DNA of 28,215 nt, taken from positions 1 to 28,215 of the forward strand of contig URJQ01000018.1 of assembly GCA_900548195.1 (NCBI GenBank), read 5' to 3'. Both the position numbers and the translations under genes were made by a program. Shown here piece after piece: positions 1 through 6,714 of this stretch. Every line of letters starts with the position of its first letter. The stretch's first letter is position 1. Origin of the DNA: an uncultured Prevotella sp. Lineage in GTDB: Bacteria > Bacteroidota > Bacteroidia > Bacteroidales > Bacteroidaceae. The notes under the pieces were generated by a model. That model saw only the letters and a list, made by a program, of their open reading frames with translations, searched no databases and had not been told where the DNA came from.

Positions 1-55
1 ATGTTTGGATTTGTTACAAATATCCGAGATTTTATGTTTGGATTTGTTACAAATA
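1..55. repeat. Pair of 22-bp direct repeats with operator-like dyads
   Basis: Two identical 22-bp copies start at 1 and 34, exactly 33 bp apart, which is about three helical turns. Each contains a near-palindrome, ATTTGT-T-ACAAAT (9-21 and 42-54), with perfect 6-bp arms around one central base. They lie just upstream of the promoter of the ATPase gene at 159, so a paired operator is a reasonable inference. The window starts inside the element, so more copies may lie upstream. Confidence 0.55.
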
Positions 56-67
56 AATGTATAATCA

Positions 68-99
68 TTTGATTATCTGGTATTTTTTATTTATCTTTG
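68..99 (+). promoter_or_regulatory. Bacteroidota-type promoter of the DUF4143 ATPase gene
   Basis: A TTTG box at 68-71 and TATCTTTG at 92-99 (matching TAnnTTTG) are separated by 20 nt, the usual spacing for the Bacteroidota primary sigma factor. Transcription would start near 105, giving a leader of about 50 nt. The match is by eye against the known consensus. Confidence 0.65.
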
Positions 100-148
100 C
101 ACCGTAAAGTGATAACTAAATAAGAGAATAGAATTATTTATATAAAAT

Positions 149-154
149 AAGGAG
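149..154 (+). promoter_or_regulatory. Ribosome binding site of the DUF4143 ATPase gene
   Basis: AAGGAG sits 4 nt before the ATG at 159. A clear Shine-Dalgarno sequence is uncommon in Bacteroidota and supports this start codon. Confidence 0.6.
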
Positions 155-158
155 TGAT

Positions 159-1544
159 ATGTTTGAGAGAAAAGCTTTGGCATGGTTGCGTTCCTGGAAG
201 AATAAGGAAAGCCATAAACCATTGGTAATTCGAGGTGCAAGACAGGTAGGCAAGACATCACTGGTGGATGCCTTTGGTAAGGATTTTGATGTCTATTTGA
301 AATTCAATTTGGATGACATAAGCGACAGAAGTATCTTTGAAAAGGAAATGCCAATAAAGGAGCTTTATTCCATTCTGCTTGCCATTCGTGGCAAAAAGAA
401 GTATGAAGGTAGCACATTGATATTCATTGACGAGATACAAAATTCCCCTATCGCCATAAAGATGCTCAGATATTTCTATGAGGAATACCCTGAGGTGTAT
501 GTGATAGCCGCAGGATCCCTACTTGAAACTATGCTCGACCGAAATAAGCACATCAGTTTTCCTGTCGGTAGGGTAGAGTATATGGTGCTCCGCCCTTGCA
601 CTTTTGATGAATTTTTAGGTGCCGTTGACGAAAAAGGACTTCATGATATGATCTGTTCGGCTACAGTACCAGAGGCATTGCATAGTTATGTCATGACATT
701 ATTTAATAAGTATGCCCTTGTGGGAGGAATGCCACAAGCTGTTGCCGAATATGCAAGAACATCAGACATCATTGCCCTTGACGATATATATCAGTCTCTC
801 ATAGCAGGATATATGGACGATGTAGAGAAATACACCACGACAGATATGAGCCGTAATGTCATTCGTTACATCATTATGAATGGATGGGCTTATGCGGACG
901 AGCAGATTACTTTCGATCATTTTGCATCCTCCAATTATAAAAGTCGTGAAGTGGGCGAAGCAATGCGAACTTTGCAAAAGACTATGCTATTAGAACTTGT
1001 ATATCCTTCAGTAGAAACAAACGTGCCTATCGTGCCTGACATGAAAAAGCGTCCACGACTTATGTGGCTCGATACGGGATTGATGAATTACGCTGCAGGC
1101 ATACAATCAGAACTGTATGGCATAGATAGTCTTAACGATGCTTGGAGAGGAAAAGTGGCTGAGCATATTGTTGGGCAAGAGTTGATAGGGCAAAGTGGTA
1201 GATATCTTGAAAAAAGAACATTCTGGGTTCGTTCAAACCGAAACTCACAGGCAGAGCTTGATTATCTATATCTCAGTCGCAAATATGGACTTATTCCGAT
1301 AGAGGTGAAGTCTGGAGACAATGCCCATCTGAAATCCCTTCAGGAGTTTATGCTCAATTCTGATTGCAAGTATGCTTTTCGTTTTTGGAACAATCCAGAA
1401 CGCACCGACTCTATACATATAGAGAGGAAAGACAAGGCTGGCAATATAATAAAGAGTAAAGACTATACTCTATGTAGTTTACCATTCTATTATGCAGGAC
1501 AATTAGAAAAGGTACTTGAACGTGTCATGCAGTTGAAACAATAA
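159..1544 (+). CDS. AAA-family ATPase with DUF4143 (PD-(D/E)XK-like) C-terminal domain
   Basis: A 461-residue cytoplasmic protein. A Walker A motif (GARQVGKT, residues 26-33) and a Walker B motif (LIFIDE, 87-92) are clear, followed by AAGSLLE near residue 120, typical of this ATPase family. The C-terminal third has the DUF4143 pattern: E366/D368, then IPIEVKSG with E382 and K384, laid out like a PD-(D/E)XK nuclease core. The family is very common in Bacteroidota and often present in many copies; its biological role is not established, and links to defence or toxin functions are only suggested. The gene stands alone, with its own promoter, a good ribosome binding site and a strong terminator. 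The paired dyad repeat upstream suggests dedicated control. It is intact and of usual length. Family call is firm; function is open. Confidence 0.93.
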   Translation: MFERKALAWLRSWKNKESHKPLVIRGARQVGKTSLVDAFGKDFDVYLKFNLDDISDRSIFEKEMPIKELYSILLAIRGKKKYEGSTLIFIDEIQNSPIAIKMLRYFYEEYPEVYVIAAGSLLETMLDRNKHISFPVGRVEYMVLRPCTFDEFLGAVDEKGLHDMICSATVPEALHSYVMTLFNKYALVGGMPQAVAEYARTSDIIALDDIYQSLIAGYMDDVEKYTTTDMSRNVIRYIIMNGWAYADEQITFDHFASSNYKSREVGEAMRTLQKTMLLELVYPSVETNVPIVPDMKKRPRLMWLDTGLMNYAAGIQSELYGIDSLNDAWRGKVAEHIVGQELIGQSGRYLEKRTFWVRSNRNSQAELDYLYLSRKYGLIPIEVKSGDNAHLKSLQEFMLNSDCKYAFRFWNNPERTDSIHIERKDKAGNIIKSKDYTLCSLPFYYAGQLEKVLERVMQLKQ

Positions 1545-1575
1545 AGGAATACATATTGGGACAATGACGGAATAG

Positions 1576-1638
1576 AATATCAATAAATAAAAATACAGAA
1601 AGATATTTTTCTCTGTTTTTATTTATTGATATTTTTTT
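1576..1638 (+). terminator. Strong hairpin terminator after the ATPase gene
   Basis: The left arm (1576-1599) and right arm (1612-1633) are complementary over about 22 bp, with a 2-nt bulge. The right arm runs into seven T residues (1632-1638). The AT-rich arm sequence (AATATCAATAAATAAAAA) recurs at 10987, inside the large + operon. Confidence 0.85.
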
Positions 1639-1729
1639 GCCAGCATCTATTGGTATTTTATAAAAGCCCACAACAAGCCACAGCCTACATCCCATCACCA
1701 TCGGATATTCCCAGAGTCCGCCACGTTAT

Positions 1730-1784
1730 CAAGACCCTTTCTCTTCCCCCTGTAGGGGGAGGCCAGATACCTTCTCCGCTTGCG
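1730..1784. repeat. GC-rich palindromic intergenic repeat, copy 1
   Basis: This element contains CCCCC-TGTA-GGGGG (1746-1759) followed by GGCC and a TTCTCCGCTTGCG tail. A second, similar copy lies at 28004-28060. The two share flanking sequence well beyond the palindrome, so they belong to one dispersed family. The reading frame crossing it does not look like a protein. Confidence 0.7.
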
Positions 1785-1804
1785 GTCACCCAACCTCGTC
1801 AGCG

Positions 1805-1877
1805 CGATTTTTCACTTTTCACTCTTCACTTTTCACTCCTCACTAAAGAAAAGGTAACTTCCATTCTTCATTCTTAA
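1805..1877. repeat. Dispersed GTGAAAAGTGAAGAGTGAA / GAATGAAGAATGG repeat module, inverted copy
   Basis: Read on the - strand, this is nearly the same as the + strand sequence at about 4530-4605: a GAATGAAGAATGG block, a GTTACCTTT block, then alternating GTGAAAAGTGAAGAGTG units. The TAACTTCCATTCTTCATTC end also recurs at 14985. It is a dispersed non-coding intergenic repeat. Confidence 0.7.
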
Positions 1878-1984
1878 GCATGACATTATGTAAACAATGA
1901 CAGAGGGAGAAAACTCATTTTCGCAATCTATACTTTACAAAATGTCAATTTCAAATTAAAAATTTCCCAAAAAAGTAAAAAACA

Positions 1985-2016
1985 TTTGGAGGTGTCAAGG
2001 AAATTGCATACTTTTG
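1985..2016 (+). promoter_or_regulatory. Promoter of gdhA
   Basis: TTTG at 1985-1988 and TACTTTTG at 2009-2016 are separated by 20 nt, an excellent match to the Bacteroidota TTTG/TAnnTTTG promoter. The predicted start near 2022 leaves a leader of about 200 nt before gdhA. Confidence 0.75.
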
Positions 2017-2021
2017 CCCTC

Positions 2022-2222
2022 GTGAGTCAGTCACAGAGTGCGTTTTGCAATGCAAAATCCAAAAAAGGAAGCATACACTAACCACTTGGACCACTGCCAC
2101 GAGATGGCGGAAAGACACACCGAAAGGGAAGTAACCGCTCCCTGACAATAGGCAGAAAAGCCTAAAAAACAGAAATAATATATAACCATATCTAAAACCA
2201 ATAACTTTCTAAATCCATAACC
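2022..2222 (+). promoter_or_regulatory. Long, possibly structured 5' leader of gdhA
   Basis: About 200 nt lie between the predicted transcription start and the gdhA ATG. Visible dyads are TTTTGC-AAT-GCAAAA (2043-2057), a six-pair stem at 2094-2110 with a CGAGA loop, and TAGGC-AGAAAA-GCCTA (2149-2164). No open reading frame or known riboswitch family was recognised. A regulatory role is inferred from length and folding potential only. Confidence 0.4.
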
Positions 2223-3560
2223 ATGAACGTAGAGAAAATTATGCAGGACCTGGTTGCAAAGCACCCAGGTGAAAATGAATACCTTCAGGCAGTTCGTGAG
2301 GTACTCGAATCCGTGAAAGACGTATATGATCAGCATCCTGAGTTTGAGCGCGCTAAGATTATCGAGCGTCTCGTAGAGCCAGAGCGTATCATCACTTTCC
2401 GTGTACCTTGGGTTGATGACAACGGTGAAATCCATGTAAACCTCGGCTACCGCGTACAGTATAACAGCGCTATCGGCCCTTACAAGGGAGGTCTCCGTTT
2501 CCACCCTTCTGTAAACCTTTCTATCCTCAAGTTCCTCGGATTCGAGCAGACATTCAAGAATGGTCTTACTACTCTCCCAATGGGCGGTGGCAAGGGCGGT
2601 TCAGACTTCTCTATCCGCGGTCGTTCTGACAATGAGGTAATGCGTTTCTGCCAGGCATTCATGACAGAGCTCTATCGTCATATCGGTCCTGACGAGGACG
2701 TTCCTGCTGGAGATATCGGCGTAGGCGCTCGTGAAATCGGCTACCTCTATGGCATGTACAAGAAGCTCACACACCGTTACGAAGGCGTGCTCACAGGCAA
2801 GGGTCTTGAGTTCGGCGGTTCACGTATCCGTCCTGAGGCTACTGGCTACGGCGCTATCTACTTCGTACAGCACATGCTTCATACACACAACCTCGACATC
2901 AAAGGCAAGACTATCGCTATCAGTGGCTTTGGTAACGTAGCATGGGGTGCTGCTAAGAAGGCTACAGAGCTCGGTGGTAAGGTTGTTACCATCTCTGGTC
3001 CTGACGGTTACATCTATGACCCAGCTGGTCTCAATGAGGAGAAGATCGCTTACATGCTCGAGCTCCGCGCTTCTGGCAATGACGTTTGCGCTCCTTACGC
3101 TGAGAAGTTCCCAGGTTCTGAGTTCTACGCTGGCAAGAAGCCTTGGGAGGTTAAGGTTGACATCGCTCTCCCTTGCGCTACTCAGAATGAGCTCAATGGT
3201 GACAATGCACGTCAGATTATCGCTAATGGCGCTATCTGCGTAGCTGAGGTAAGTAACATGGGATGTACCGCAGAAGCTGCTGAGGAATTCGTAAAGGCTA
3301 AGATGATCTTCGCTCCTGGTAAGGCTGTTAACGCTGGTGGTGTTGCTACTTCTGGTCTCGAAATGACTCAGAACTCTATGCGTCTCCAGTGGAACAACGA
3401 GGAAGTTGACCGTCGTCTCCACGAGATTATGCAGAATATCCACGAGCAGTGCCTCACTTACGGTAAGCAGGCTGACGGATATATCAACTATGTCAAGGGC
3501 GCTAACGTAGCAGGCTTCATGAAGGTGGCTAAGGCTATGATGGCTCAGGGCATCGTATAA
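2223..3560 (+). CDS. gdhA: Glutamate dehydrogenase, hexameric NAD(P)-dependent type
   Basis: A 445-residue cytoplasmic enzyme for the reversible reaction of ammonia, 2-oxoglutarate and NAD(P)H to glutamate. In gut Bacteroidota this is a main route of ammonia assimilation. The substrate-domain motifs GGLRFHP and PMGGGKGGSDF (K124 in the glycine-rich motif) and PAGDIGVGAREIGYL are present. The dinucleotide-binding fold carries GFGNVA (235-240). Length matches the class I hexameric family (about 445-450). Coenzyme preference cannot be decided by eye. Codon use is strongly biased (CTC, CGT, GCT, AAG), unlike neighbouring genes, which fits very high expression. The gene is monocistronic, with a strong promoter and a long leader. 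Large antisense frames over it are a by-product of this codon bias. Confidence 0.97.
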   Translation: MNVEKIMQDLVAKHPGENEYLQAVREVLESVKDVYDQHPEFERAKIIERLVEPERIITFRVPWVDDNGEIHVNLGYRVQYNSAIGPYKGGLRFHPSVNLSILKFLGFEQTFKNGLTTLPMGGGKGGSDFSIRGRSDNEVMRFCQAFMTELYRHIGPDEDVPAGDIGVGAREIGYLYGMYKKLTHRYEGVLTGKGLEFGGSRIRPEATGYGAIYFVQHMLHTHNLDIKGKTIAISGFGNVAWGAAKKATELGGKVVTISGPDGYIYDPAGLNEEKIAYMLELRASGNDVCAPYAEKFPGSEFYAGKKPWEVKVDIALPCATQNELNGDNARQIIANGAICVAEVSNMGCTAEAAEEFVKAKMIFAPGKAVNAGGVATSGLEMTQNSMRLQWNNEEVDRRLHEIMQNIHEQCLTYGKQADGYINYVKGANVAGFMKVAKAMMAQGIV

Positions 3561-3846
3561 TACGAAAGAAGAATATTTAGAATGAAGAAAAAGAACTGAA
3601 GAGTTGAAAAGAAAAAGAATTGAAGAGTGAAACAGCGTAATGAAGACTGTTAGGTCATAGTCAGATAATCAGATTGCGATTTGCCGGTCTTCATACGCCA
3701 TTCCAATCACATTCATCTTTTCATTCCTCATATCATTCTTCATCTGATAATCATAAGTCTAATCTCAAAATTTCATTCTTCTTTGGTATTCCATATCTAA
3801 TGATAACTGTCCCTCGACATCATGAGGGCTTAAAGGAATACGCTTA
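3561..3846. other. Non-coding gap between gdhA and the rlpA-like gene
   Basis: The first half is rich in GAAGAA/GAAAAG and the second half in TTCATT/CATTCTTC, so the region can fold back on itself as an imperfect inverted repeat (for example TGAAGACTG near 3640 against CGGTCTTCA near 3690). A CCCTC/GAGGG hairpin (about 3811-3828) lies just before the ribosome binding site of the next gene. No convincing promoter or coding frame was seen; any gdhA terminator here is weak. Confidence 0.4.
3832..3837 (+). promoter_or_regulatory. Ribosome binding site that supports a TTG start
   Basis: AAAGGA lies 9 nt upstream of the TTG at 3847. This favours that TTG over the in-frame ATG at 3871, which would cut the signal peptide short. 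Confidence 0.5.
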
Positions 3847-4479
3847 TTGAATAAACTTTTGATTATATTTATGTTAACGATAACCTCTCTGTTGGGTGTA
3901 AAGGCTCAGCAGAGAGGTAAAGCGTCTTATTACTCCAAGAGAGCCACAGGCGCCAGAACCACAAGCGGACAACGAATGCACCACGATTCGCTGGTATGCG
4001 CTCACCGCACACATCCTTTTGGCACAAAGCTCCTTGTCACTAATCTCAAGAACCATAAGCAAGTGGTCGTAAAAGTCATCGACCGCGGACCTTTCCATCG
4101 TGGCAGAGTCATAGACCTATCATGGGCTGCGGCTAAAGAACTCGGCATGATATCAAGCGGTGTTGCCGTCGTAGAGGTAAAGGTATATCACGAAAACAAG
4201 CAAGGTCCATACCTTCCAGACCCTGACGAACTGCCAGAACTCGACTTTGAACAGAGCGAAATGGAAAGTCCTGACTCCATAGTGCCTATTTGGCAACGAA
4301 AATCTCAGGAGGCTACTGCCCAGCAAGAATCATCAGAGTCACACAAACACGCCACCAAATCACATAGCAAAGGGCATAATAAAGCCAACGCAACTGGACA
4401 ATCGAATAAGAAATCCACACAGCGAGCTGTCAATTCCAACAGAAAATCTACACGCTCAAAAGCGAAAAGAAAACGCTGA
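3847..4479 (+). CDS. rlpA: Secreted RlpA-like septal-ring lytic transglycosylase family protein
   Basis: A 210-residue exported protein. Residues 1-20 form a signal peptide (cleavage after VKA), and there is no lipobox. Residues 22-112 form a double-psi beta-barrel of the RlpA type: GKASYYS, CAHRTHPFGTKL and DRGPFHRGRVIDLS. H53 and D79 match, in identity and 26-residue spacing, the catalytic pair known from Pseudomonas RlpA, which cuts stem-less (denuded) peptidoglycan. The usual SPOR domain is absent; the C-terminal 70 residues are instead Ser/Lys/Arg-rich, low complexity and basic, perhaps binding anionic cell-wall polymers. The start is an unusual TTG, backed by the signal peptide and the ribosome binding site. 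The stop codon lies inside a dispersed repeat, so the basic tail may have been altered by its insertion. No clear promoter was found. Confidence 0.85.
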   Translation: MNKLLIIFMLTITSLLGVKAQQRGKASYYSKRATGARTTSGQRMHHDSLVCAHRTHPFGTKLLVTNLKNHKQVVVKVIDRGPFHRGRVIDLSWAAAKELGMISSGVAVVEVKVYHENKQGPYLPDPDELPELDFEQSEMESPDSIVPIWQRKSQEATAQQESSESHKHATKSHSKGHNKANATGQSNKKSTQRAVNSNRKSTRSKAKRKR

Positions 4480-4605
4480 CGCGGTTATTAAATGAAGAAT
4501 GTTATTAAATGAAGAATGTAGAATGAAGAATGAAGAATGAAGAATGGGAGTTACCTTTCTTCTTTTAGTGAAAAGTGAAGAGTGAAAAGTGAAGAGTGAA
4601 CAATA
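4475..4605. repeat. Dispersed composite intergenic repeat overlapping the rlpA stop codon
   Basis: The order is GCTGACGCGGTTATTAAAT, several GAAGAATG units, GGGAGTTACCTTTC, then GTGAAAAGTGAAGAGTG units. It matches the inverse of 1805-1877. The GACGCGG..TTATTAAATGAAGAATG end also matches the reverse complement of 15004-15044. The rlpA TGA (4477-4479) is part of the repeat. Confidence 0.7.
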
Positions 4606-4694
4606 ACTGTCTGGAAGACAGTGCCAAATAACAAGCGTCCAATAACCGAAGAATCGCCAAACGCAAATATACGGAAAGCAGAGGAAAGATGCAG

Positions 4695-4804
4695 AGGTAT
4701 TGTATTTCTTAATTACAATTTGATACCTAATAATATTAACAAAATGCGAAAGAATAGAGAAAAGCGCAGAACAATGTGATATTATGATACCTATTATTGG
4801 GTAT
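4695..4804. promoter_or_regulatory. Candidate operator dyads upstream of the + SusC/D operon
   Basis: Direct repeats TGATACCTAATAAT (4721-4734) and TGATACCTATTATT (4785-4798) differ at one base and start 64 bp apart, about six helical turns. Each has an inverted partner: AGGTAT at 4695-4700 and GGTAT at 4800-4804, the latter making an 18-bp dyad (4787-4804). They lie 25-130 bp upstream of the promoter boxes, a usual place for an activator. The binding protein is unknown. Confidence 0.4.
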
Positions 4805-4826
4805 ATTTGTCATTTTCTTTAGATTT

Positions 4827-4859
4827 TTTGCATCTATTATATTATTTTTTGTAACTTTG
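4827..4859 (+). promoter_or_regulatory. Promoter of the + strand SusC/SusD operon
   Basis: TTTG (4827-4830) and TAACTTTG (4852-4859) are separated by 21 nt, an accepted Bacteroidota spacing. The predicted start near 4866 leaves a leader of about 20 nt before the GTG at 4887. No other promoter of this quality was seen before the terminator at 18921. Confidence 0.7.
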
Positions 4860-4886
4860 CAAGCATAACTTTAATAATACAACAGA

Positions 4887-6689
4887 GTGCTTGCAAAATT
4901 TCGATTATTATTACTCTTGATATTTTGGGGAACTACGATTGGCGTAAAAGCCAGCGTAGAGGATTCGTTATGCCTCGGTGTAACAGACAGAATACTGACA
5001 TCTGAGATGATGGAGCGCGTCAGCGCACGTGATCTCTGGACAGCCATACGCACGCTCGATGCCTCCACTTATGATAATCCAGAGATACTTATAGACGGTG
5101 TCCGAATGCCAAAGACAGCCCTAATAGGTCTCACAGTCGGCGAAGTAGCAGAGGTAAGGATTATCAGAGACGCGGCCAAACTGGCGCAATTAGGCATCCA
5201 CGGCGGAAAAGGAGCAGTGGAAATAGTCACAAAGAAGTATGCCAAAGGTCCACTAAGTCTTAGTTACAAGGCAGACATACAGGCAGGAAAACCTGCCGAT
5301 GGCAGCAAAGGCACCATGAAGGGGGCAGAGCATTGGCTTACTGCTGACGGGGGAGATGATAATGTAGGTTATCGTTTCACTGCCATCTATGACCCGGGAA
5401 CGGATACGAAAACTAAGGGAACAGACCGCATTCAGATGCGTTCATATATAGGTTACAGGCGTAATGCGCTTGCCATAAGCAATGACTTGCAGTATGGTAA
5501 TTATGGCATCCACGAGACATTCAATGATGATGACACCGACAAGACCCGCTTTTCCACGCTTACTGATCGTATAAGGGCGACGTTAAGCCTTATGCCAGGA
5601 TTGGAAATGATGGGCTATTTCTCATTCCTTCGTCAGGAAGTGAGGCGCGATGTTTTCCTATCTCCATATTCGCCTGCATTCAAGGATGAAGACAACTTGC
5701 GCAATAAAGGTACTTATGACATAATGCGCGAGACGACAATGACTTACGATGGCGGAATGAAACTCGCATATCAGAAGGCTGTCATGGGGGGACATATGCT
5801 CTTTGCCTCGGCAGGAGTTAGCCTTTATAGTGGAGAAAGGGGAGGAGAGTCATACGCCGGACGCGGAATACTGAATGATATTCTCAACTATGTATCATTT
5901 ACCCAGACTTATGACACACTGCGTAAACCTACAGCAGTGAGGGATTTTGAGCGCACATTGCAGTGTATGGCAAATGTGGGTTACGACTATCGTGGACGTT
6001 ACAGTGCCACGATGAATGTGACAATGAACCGCTCTTCACTCCTTGCTCCTAAGCATCGCAACGAAGTATATTGGGCTGCCGACCTGGGATGGAACATCAG
6101 TAGGGAGGCATGGATGGCAGGAAGCGGAATCGATTGCCTGCGGCTTTCTTTAGGTTTGGGAAGAAGTGCCACGGTACCTTATAGTTATAAGGCTTTTACA
6201 CCGATGTATTCCAACATCACTAACGAGACATACATATATAATTACTATCAGACGGGAGCACAATTGCAAGGCTATTACGATGAGAATATCCGTCCTGACG
6301 CAGTGACACGCGGTCTGTTGTCGCTCGACTTTGAAGCCAAAGGATGGCATCTTAATGCTTCCGGCATGCGTGCAGAGTCCACAAATATGCTCTATGGCGA
6401 TGTGGGCAAGACGCTGAGGGGTAAGGACTGGACGGCAAGTGCATCGCTTTCTGCCGCTTATGATGATGTAAGGGAGATGCTTGCAGGCATGGTTATCTAC
6501 GGACAATGGCACCGCTGGACAGCTTCAACATCCTTCTTCACCGATAATTGGGAGACCAATAGGTTGCAGAGCATCCAGATAGGCTACGCGTTTCCATCGC
6601 TCTGGCGCTTTGTCAAAGGCGGTATGGTGCGCCTCAGTGGTGAGGAAAATTGCCATAGGGCTTGCCTTACAGTGGAAGCTAAATTCTAA
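4887..6689 (+). CDS. Miniature SusC-like outer-membrane protein without TonB box
   Basis: A 600-residue protein with a GTG start and a signal peptide (1-22, cleavage near KA-S). Residues about 30-116 match the second half of a SusC plug: DGVRMPK, then RDAAKLAQLGIHGGKGAVEIVTKK, which corresponds to the KDAASAALYGSKAANGVVVVETK signature of full SusC proteins. The rest is a beta-barrel with many alternating aromatic strands and a terminal phenylalanine (VEAKF), as expected for outer-membrane insertion. It lacks the carboxypeptidase-like N-terminal domain and any visible TonB box, and is about 380-440 residues shorter than the other two SusC proteins here. It is first in the operon and is followed after 25 nt by its own SusD-like partner. 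It may be a specialised short transporter or a non-energised partner. It is not obviously frameshifted, so decay is less likely. Confidence 0.75.
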   Translation: MLAKFRLLLLLIFWGTTIGVKASVEDSLCLGVTDRILTSEMMERVSARDLWTAIRTLDASTYDNPEILIDGVRMPKTALIGLTVGEVAEVRIIRDAAKLAQLGIHGGKGAVEIVTKKYAKGPLSLSYKADIQAGKPADGSKGTMKGAEHWLTADGGDDNVGYRFTAIYDPGTDTKTKGTDRIQMRSYIGYRRNALAISNDLQYGNYGIHETFNDDDTDKTRFSTLTDRIRATLSLMPGLEMMGYFSFLRQEVRRDVFLSPYSPAFKDEDNLRNKGTYDIMRETTMTYDGGMKLAYQKAVMGGHMLFASAGVSLYSGERGGESYAGRGILNDILNYVSFTQTYDTLRKPTAVRDFERTLQCMANVGYDYRGRYSATMNVTMNRSSLLAPKHRNEVYWAADLGWNISREAWMAGSGIDCLRLSLGLGRSATVPYSYKAFTPMYSNITNETYIYNYYQTGAQLQGYYDENIRPDAVTRGLLSLDFEAKGWHLNASGMRAESTNMLYGDVGKTLRGKDWTASASLSAAYDDVREMLAGMVIYGQWHRWTASTSFFTDNWETNRLQSIQIGYAFPSLWRFVKGGMVRLSGEENCHRACLTVEAKF

Positions 6690-6714
6690 AAGGGTAAACG
6701 AAATCCATTCGACA

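Noticed and set aside
1..55. Possible CRISPR repeats
   Set aside because: Only two copies, an 11-bp spacer and no cas genes; the size does not fit an array.
1626..1877. Open frame of 83 codons after the ATPase gene
   Set aside because: It runs through two intergenic repeats, has no ribosome binding site and starts inside the terminator; the protein looks like translated repeat.
2820..3443. 207-codon frame antisense to gdhA
   Set aside because: It is a shadow caused by the strong codon bias of gdhA; no start signals and no recognisable protein.
6610..6714. N-terminal extension of the SusD-like protein
   Set aside because: The extra 35 residues overlap the end of the preceding gene and would bury the lipoprotein signal; the ATG at 6715 gives a proper lipobox.
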